Shown here: positions 60,001 to 64,000 of the stretch, piece after piece
How the letters are laid out: the number at the start of each line of letters is the position of its first letter
Position numbering within the stretch: position 1 is the stretch's first letter
Origin: Endozoicomonas euniceicola
GTDB taxonomy: Bacteria > Pseudomonadota > Gammaproteobacteria > Pseudomonadales > Endozoicomonadaceae
DNA length: 64,000 nt
Direction of reading: 5' to 3'
NCBI RefSeq assembly: GCF_025562755.1
Contig: NZ_CP103300.1
Span: 868,001 to 932,000, forward strand
The notes under the pieces: model-generated
The model's database searches: none
What the model was told of the DNA's origin: nothing
What the model saw: the letters and a program-made list of their open reading frames with translations, nothing else
Position numbers and translations under genes: made by a program

Positions 60001-60336
60001 ATGAATCAGGATAAAAACAATGATGACCTCTGGAGTGCCGTTAGCCGCATAGAGATCAGCGTTAAAAACTCGCAGAACCATATTAAAAGACTGTTCCTAC
60101 ACAGCACTCGGCATGAAATAGCTATCGAATTACTGGCTAAGAAGATTGATGCGAACCAACAAGAAAACCGTGAACGCTTCGACCAGATTGACAAACGCTT
60201 CGAGCAGCAAGACAAGCGCTTCGAGCAACAAGACAGCCGCTTCGACCAGATTGACAAACGCTTCGAGCAGCAAGACAAACGCTTCGACCAGCTTGAACTT
60301 CTCATCCGCCAACTGATTCCCAGCGCCAACAATTAA
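60001..60336 (+). CDS. Small heptad-repeat coiled-coil protein
   Basis: 111 residues. After a charged N-terminal helix, a seven-residue unit (RFDQIDK / RFEQQDK / RFEQQDS) is repeated six to seven times, residues about 58-100, ending LELLIRQLIPSANN. The exact 7-residue (21-nt) period suits a parallel coiled coil, and the DNA repeat invites copy-number change. Similar short coiled-coil proteins are common in marine gammaproteobacteria; the function is unknown. Confidence 0.65.
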   Translation: MNQDKNNDDLWSAVSRIEISVKNSQNHIKRLFLHSTRHEIAIELLAKKIDANQQENRERFDQIDKRFEQQDKRFEQQDSRFDQIDKRFEQQDKRFDQLELLIRQLIPSANN

Positions 60337-60341
60337 CACGC

Positions 60342-60403
60342 CACCTGACTCATGCTTCCAAACCGGTCGCCTCAGGCGGCGCTGAAGCAAGAGTCAGGTT
60401 TTG
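60342..60403 (+). terminator. Terminator after the heptad-repeat gene
   Basis: CCTGACTC and GAGTCAGG, with inner GCTTC/GAAGC pairing and a central GCCTCAGGCGGC hairpin, then TTTT. It overlaps the end of the convergent GNAT gene. Confidence 0.65.
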
Positions 60404-60930
60404 GCTTTATGAATGCCGTAAATCGCATGATCGAGAATCCTGTCTCCTACCTTTTCCCGATGGGTGATGATTCCTTCCAGCTGCATACCAAGACGCTCGC
60501 AGACAGCCCTGCTTGGGCGATTGTTCTCTGCTGCTGCAATTTGCACTTTTTCCATGCCAAGTTTTGTGAAGGCATAATCGATAAGGTAACGGCATACACG
60601 AGTGATAATCCCATTGCCTTGATATTGCTTTCCTATCCAATAGCCCATTTCAACCATTTTGAGAGGATGATGAATAGCGTTTAATCCACAGTTACCAACG
60701 ATTTGACCGCGAAACTCAACAGCGCAGGTCATAGCCTTGCCATCTGCGTATTTATGAAGAGACTCTTTCACAAACTCTTTAAAATCATTCTGGCTTTTAC
60801 AAAACCCTGGCCATTCCAGCCATTCTGAAAGGTATTCATTATTTTCTTCCAACAACTCAACGTATCTTTCAGTGAAGGCTTCATTGACGAGATACAAAGA
60901 AATCTCATCATCAACAACTAATTTGAACAC
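60394..60930 (-). CDS. GNAT N-acetyltransferase, RimJ/RimL type
   Basis: 178 residues. LSEWLEWPGFCKS, GQIVGNCGLNAI, MGYWIGKQYQGNGIITRVCRYLIDYAF (acetyl-CoA loop Q-x-x-G-x-G/I variant) and AENNRPSRAVCERLGMQLEG match the RimL/YdaF group that acetylates protein N-termini or antibiotics. The target is not predictable. It lies 44 bp downstream of the ABC permease on the same strand. Confidence 0.88.
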   Translation of the reverse strand: MFKLVVDDEISLYLVNEAFTERYVELLEENNEYLSEWLEWPGFCKSQNDFKEFVKESLHKYADGKAMTCAVEFRGQIVGNCGLNAIHHPLKMVEMGYWIGKQYQGNGIITRVCRYLIDYAFTKLGMEKVQIAAAENNRPSRAVCERLGMQLEGIITHREKVGDRILDHAIYGIHKAKT

Positions 60931-60974
60931 TCAATACTCCTTTCTTATATTTTTCGCAGTCAGCGTGCTGGAAG

Positions 60975-61919
60975 TTACCCTTTATACAGCTTGGGATTAA
61001 GCACATCCCTTAACCAGTCACCCAGCAGATTAATCACCAGAACCAGTACCACCAGCACCACACCGGGAATCACGGTAATCCACCAGCTGCCGGAAAAAAT
61101 ATACTGAAAACCACTGGAAATCAGCGCCCCCAACGAAGGCTCTGACACCGGCATACCCAAACCAAGAAACGATAATGCCGCCTCACTGATAATGGCATTG
61201 GCAATCTGCACCGTTGAAATCACCAGAATGGGTGACAGACAATTAGGCAGAATATGTCGGAACATGATGCGTCGACTACCCAGCCCCATCACCCTGGCCG
61301 CTTCTACATACTCTTTTTTCTTCTCGGCCAGCACAGAAGCCCGAATGGTTCGGGCATATTGAGGCCATTCAGCAATACCGATCACCAGAATCAGCATTAA
61401 CATCGCCAACCGGTTATACAGTTCCGACCCAAAGGATGCCTGAAACACGGCCAGCACCACTATCGCCACCATCATGGTGGAGAAGGATAACTGGATATCC
61501 GCAATTCTCATCAGAAAACTGTCGAGCCGCCCCCCGAAATACCCTGCCATCAAACCCAGCGTAATGCCCAGAACCGCTTGCAACAGGACTGCAAACAAAC
61601 CAATCATCAACGAGATTCTGGCGCCATAAAGAATGGTACTCAATAAATCCCTGCCCTGATCATCGGTTCCCAGCAGAAAACGTTCATCGCCGTATTCAGC
61701 CCAGGTCGGGGGCAGCTCTGAATCCATAATATCAATACTGGCAAGATCGTAAGGGTTGGTAGGCGCAATCACGGGAGCCAACACCGCCGCCCCGACCAGC
61801 AAAAGAAATACACAGGCCGACACCATGGCCACCCAGTCACGGGTAAAGCTATACCAGATATCGGAATCTTTAACTCTTTGCCAGCGAGACACTGGCTGTT
61901 GCATTGTCAGTTCACTCAT
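60975..61919 (-). CDS. Peptide ABC transporter permease, DppC/OppC type
   Basis: 314 residues. The N-terminal segment (DWVAMVSACVFLLLVGAAVLAPVIAP) and GTDDQGRDLLSTILYGARISLMIG are the OppC signature. EYVEAARVMGLGSRRIMFRHILPN is the EAA loop that contacts the ATPase, and EAALSFLGLGMPVSEPSLGALIS follows. It overlaps the upstream permease gene by 4 bp. The ATPase genes are not downstream in this window, where GNAT follows. Confidence 0.94.
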   Translation of the reverse strand: MSELTMQQPVSRWQRVKDSDIWYSFTRDWVAMVSACVFLLLVGAAVLAPVIAPTNPYDLASIDIMDSELPPTWAEYGDERFLLGTDDQGRDLLSTILYGARISLMIGLFAVLLQAVLGITLGLMAGYFGGRLDSFLMRIADIQLSFSTMMVAIVVLAVFQASFGSELYNRLAMLMLILVIGIAEWPQYARTIRASVLAEKKKEYVEAARVMGLGSRRIMFRHILPNCLSPILVISTVQIANAIISEAALSFLGLGMPVSEPSLGALISSGFQYIFSGSWWITVIPGVVLVVLVLVINLLGDWLRDVLNPKLYKG

Positions 61920-62896
61920 TGTGCGGTCCTTGCCAGATTTACCGTTGGATTGATCAGCCCATAGAGAATATCCACAAGGGTATTGACGATCACAAAAATG
62001 CCACCCACCACAATCAGGTACGCCACAATCAACGGCGTATCAACCCGGTGAACCGCTTCGAGGAACAGAAAGCCCATACCCGGCCACTGGAAAACACTCT
62101 CGGTCAGAATGGTATAGGCAACCATTGTCCCAATTTGCACCCCTCCCACTGTCAGTACCGGCAGCATGGTATTTTTAAGGGCATGAACAAAATAAACACG
62201 AACTTTTCTCAGCCCCTTGGCTTTAGCAAACTTCACATACTCCGTATGCAGCGCTTCCACCATTTCAGAGCGAATCAGTCGAATAAACAACGGCAGCATA
62301 ATACTGGCAAGAGCAAAACAGGGCAGCACCAGGTGCAGTATCCCGTCTTTAGAGAAGTAACCACTCTCCCAGAGACCAAAGACAGAAACCAGCTCACCCC
62401 GCCCATAGGAAGGCAGCCATCCCAGTTCAATAGAAAACAGGTAGATGCAGAAAATAGCGGTCAGGAAAACAGGGATGGAGATGCCCAGAATACTCACCCC
62501 CAATATCAGCCGGGTCAGCCAGCTATTGGGACGAATGGCGCAGTAAACCCCTGAAGGCACCGAAATAAAGACGATTAATAAAGTAGCGCCGAATACCAGT
62601 TCCAGCGTTGCCGGAAGTTTGTCCATAATCACCTGCAAGGCAGGCTCTTTGAAGAAATAAGACGTTCCAAGATCACCGCGAACCGCCTTCGATATAAAAC
62701 GTCCATACTGAGCCAGAAACGGGTCGTTTAACCCCATTTCTTCTCGTAAAGCCTGGCGCTCCGCTTCAGATACTGACTGCCCCACCATCTCACGCAGTGG
62801 GTCACCCAGGTTATCCTGAATAGAAAAGCTGATCAGACTGATGACAAACATCACCGCCAGTCCCTGAACCAGCCTTCGAAATAAAAACAGCAACAT
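61916..62896 (-). CDS. Peptide ABC transporter permease, DppB/OppB type
   Basis: 326 residues. MLLFLFRRLVQGLAVMFVISLISFSI, DPFLAQYGRFISKAVRGDLGTSYFF, RLIRSEMVEALHTEYVKFAKAKGL (EAA loop), HALKNTMLPVLTVGGVQIG and VFQWPGMGFLFLEAVHRVDTPLI are standard for OppB/DppB. It forms the membrane pore with the downstream DppC-like protein. A 90-bp gap separates it from the binding protein. Confidence 0.95.
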   Translation of the reverse strand: MLLFLFRRLVQGLAVMFVISLISFSIQDNLGDPLREMVGQSVSEAERQALREEMGLNDPFLAQYGRFISKAVRGDLGTSYFFKEPALQVIMDKLPATLELVFGATLLIVFISVPSGVYCAIRPNSWLTRLILGVSILGISIPVFLTAIFCIYLFSIELGWLPSYGRGELVSVFGLWESGYFSKDGILHLVLPCFALASIMLPLFIRLIRSEMVEALHTEYVKFAKAKGLRKVRVYFVHALKNTMLPVLTVGGVQIGTMVAYTILTESVFQWPGMGFLFLEAVHRVDTPLIVAYLIVVGGIFVIVNTLVDILYGLINPTVNLARTAQ

Positions 62897-62986
62897 AATA
62901 CAACCCGGTCGTTTAGTTTAAATCTTCCTGAAACAGCGGTTGCTCACTATCATCTAACGAATAGTTAATGAACAACCGCCCGACCC

Positions 62987-64000
62987 TTACTGGGTCACCA
63001 CCAGGTCACCGAGGTATGGGAAATTCATAACATTGACGACGCTCTCAGCCTGCACACCCTTACCTGCGCCCCAGGCCAGGTTCTGCCAGTGCAAAGGCAC
63101 ATAAGCCGCTTCTTCATAGAGAGTACGTTCAACATCCTGAAGAATAGCCGCGCGTTTAGCCAGATCGGTTTCCTGATTGGCTAAACGAATCATGTCGTCT
63201 ACCTTGTGGTTACAGTAGTTGCCGCTGTTATATTGACCCCAACCGGTTGACTCATCAGTACAGGCAGTCAGGTACTCGGTAAAGTTGGCAGAATCTTCAG
63301 TATCAGAGTGCCAGCCAATCATCATAATGTCCGCAGCACGCAGATCAAATTCTGGCCAGTACTGAGCTTTTGGAATCGTCTTCAAATCCACCTTGATATT
63401 GATCTTTGCCAACATACTGGCTGCCGCCTGAGCAATACGGGCATCATTAACATAACGGTTATTCGGTGCCAGCATGGTGATACTGAAGCCCTTTTCATAA
63501 CCCGCTTCTTTCATCAGCTGCCTGGCCTTTTCCAGATCGTACTGAGGCTTCAGACCTTCAACGTAACCCGCATAACCTTTAGGCCCCTGCTGACCTGCTG
63601 CGGTAGCAAAGCCGCGCATAACACGGTCAACAATCCCTTTATTATTGATGGCGTAGTTGATCGCCTGACGTACACGTTTGTCTTTAAAGGCTTCTACACG
63701 TTCCTGATTCAGTTGCAGTGTAATTACTCTGGTTCCGGGCAGAACCACCAGTTCAGAGTTGGAAGAACGGTAAATACGATTATGGTCGTTAGGTGGCACA
63801 GGGAAAATAAAGTCAACATCACCCGCCAGCAGGGCTGCAACCCTGGTAGGGCCTTCCTTGATCGGTGTCAGGGTGATGGTCTCGACATTACCCGGAGACT
63901 GTTTATCCCAGTAGTCAGCAAATCGCTTATAGTCTGTTCTGACCCCCTGTTGACGTCGCTCAACAATATATGGCCCGGTGCCGGAAGCATTGCGGGAAGC
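62987..64000 (-). CDS. Peptide ABC transporter substrate-binding protein (partial, runs off right edge)
   Basis: 338 codons of the C-terminal part. The frame is open to base 64000, reading ASGTGPYIVERRQQG at the edge, so an internal ATG at 63799 is not the start. GTRVITLQLNQERVEAFKDKRVRQAINYAIN, KGIVDRVMRG, YDLEKARQLMKEAGYEKGF and EEAAYVPLHWQNLAWG are SBP_bac_5 (DppA/OppA) features. It delivers peptides to the two following permeases. Confidence 0.94.
   Translation of the reverse strand, partial: ASRNASGTGPYIVERRQQGVRTDYKRFADYWDKQSPGNVETITLTPIKEGPTRVAALLAGDVDFIFPVPPNDHNRIYRSSNSELVVLPGTRVITLQLNQERVEAFKDKRVRQAINYAINNKGIVDRVMRGFATAAGQQGPKGYAGYVEGLKPQYDLEKARQLMKEAGYEKGFSITMLAPNNRYVNDARIAQAAASMLAKINIKVDLKTIPKAQYWPEFDLRAADIMMIGWHSDTEDSANFTEYLTACTDESTGWGQYNSGNYCNHKVDDMIRLANQETDLAKRAAILQDVERTLYEEAAYVPLHWQNLAWGAGKGVQAESVVNVMNFPYLGDLVVTQ

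Overview
The window reads as chromosome of a marine, animal-associated gammaproteobacterium, most likely an Endozoicomonas relative. That placement is inferred from gene content, not from a marker gene. The housekeeping genes (tdk, dusA, dusC, mlaA, rsmC, trmN6, yciA, udk, guaC, mgsA, mnmC, msrA, hemG, Na+-pumping oxaloacetate decarboxylase, pyruvate formate-lyase) are those of a facultatively anaerobic gammaproteobacterium. Scattered among them are genes suited to life with a host: a secreted serpin-domain protein, an exported kinase-like protein beside an exported subtilase, a class 3 lipase-like protein, a eukaryote-like isopentenyl-diphosphate isomerase and several large orphan proteins.

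Layout. 1-11.3 kb: end of tdk, the exported subtilase and kinase-like pair, an S1-domain protein (CvfB type), idi, a MarR/HpaR regulator, a YhcH protein, a permuted papain-fold protein, tRNA-Arg(CCT), a FlgM-like small protein, mlaA, an RssB/RssC-like regulator pair and dusA. 11.3-15.9 kb: a scarred mobile region next to the 5' end of dusA. It holds the first codons of a lost integrase, a complete IS1-family element (8-bp target duplication) inside a GNAT gene remnant, and a complete ISL3-family element (8-bp target duplication) inside a membrane-protein gene whose frame is restored exactly when the element is removed. 16.0-27.6 kb: a tightly coupled defence operon: half-size HsdS, HsdM, DUF1016 nuclease, HsdS, second DUF1016 nuclease, Septu-type PtuA ATPase and PtuB HNH nuclease, HsdR, and a YgjP-type metallopeptidase.

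27.6-47.9 kb: OmpA/TSP3 lipoprotein, EamA transporter, trmN6, an orphan effector-like protein, rsmC, yciA, udk, guaC, a Cys-rich orphan membrane protein, pflA and pflB with an FNR-like box upstream, a basic orphan protein, mgsA, the lipase-like protein, oadGAB and dusC. 47.9-64 kb: the first of two compound 7-bp repeat arrays, mnmC, the 1058-residue serpin-domain protein, msrA, an M23 peptidase, a TolC-family protein, the second heptamer array, hemG, a DUF1338 protein, a GT87-like membrane protein, a heptad-repeat protein, a GNAT enzyme and part of a peptide ABC transporter running off the right edge.

How the genes work together. pflBA, oadGAB and mgsA fit fermentative and anaerobic carbon flow coupled to a sodium gradient. 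The defence operon combines type I restriction-modification with a Septu-like ATPase/HNH pair and two PD-(D/E)XK proteins in one translationally coupled unit. All identities rest on reading motifs by eye; no database search was run.
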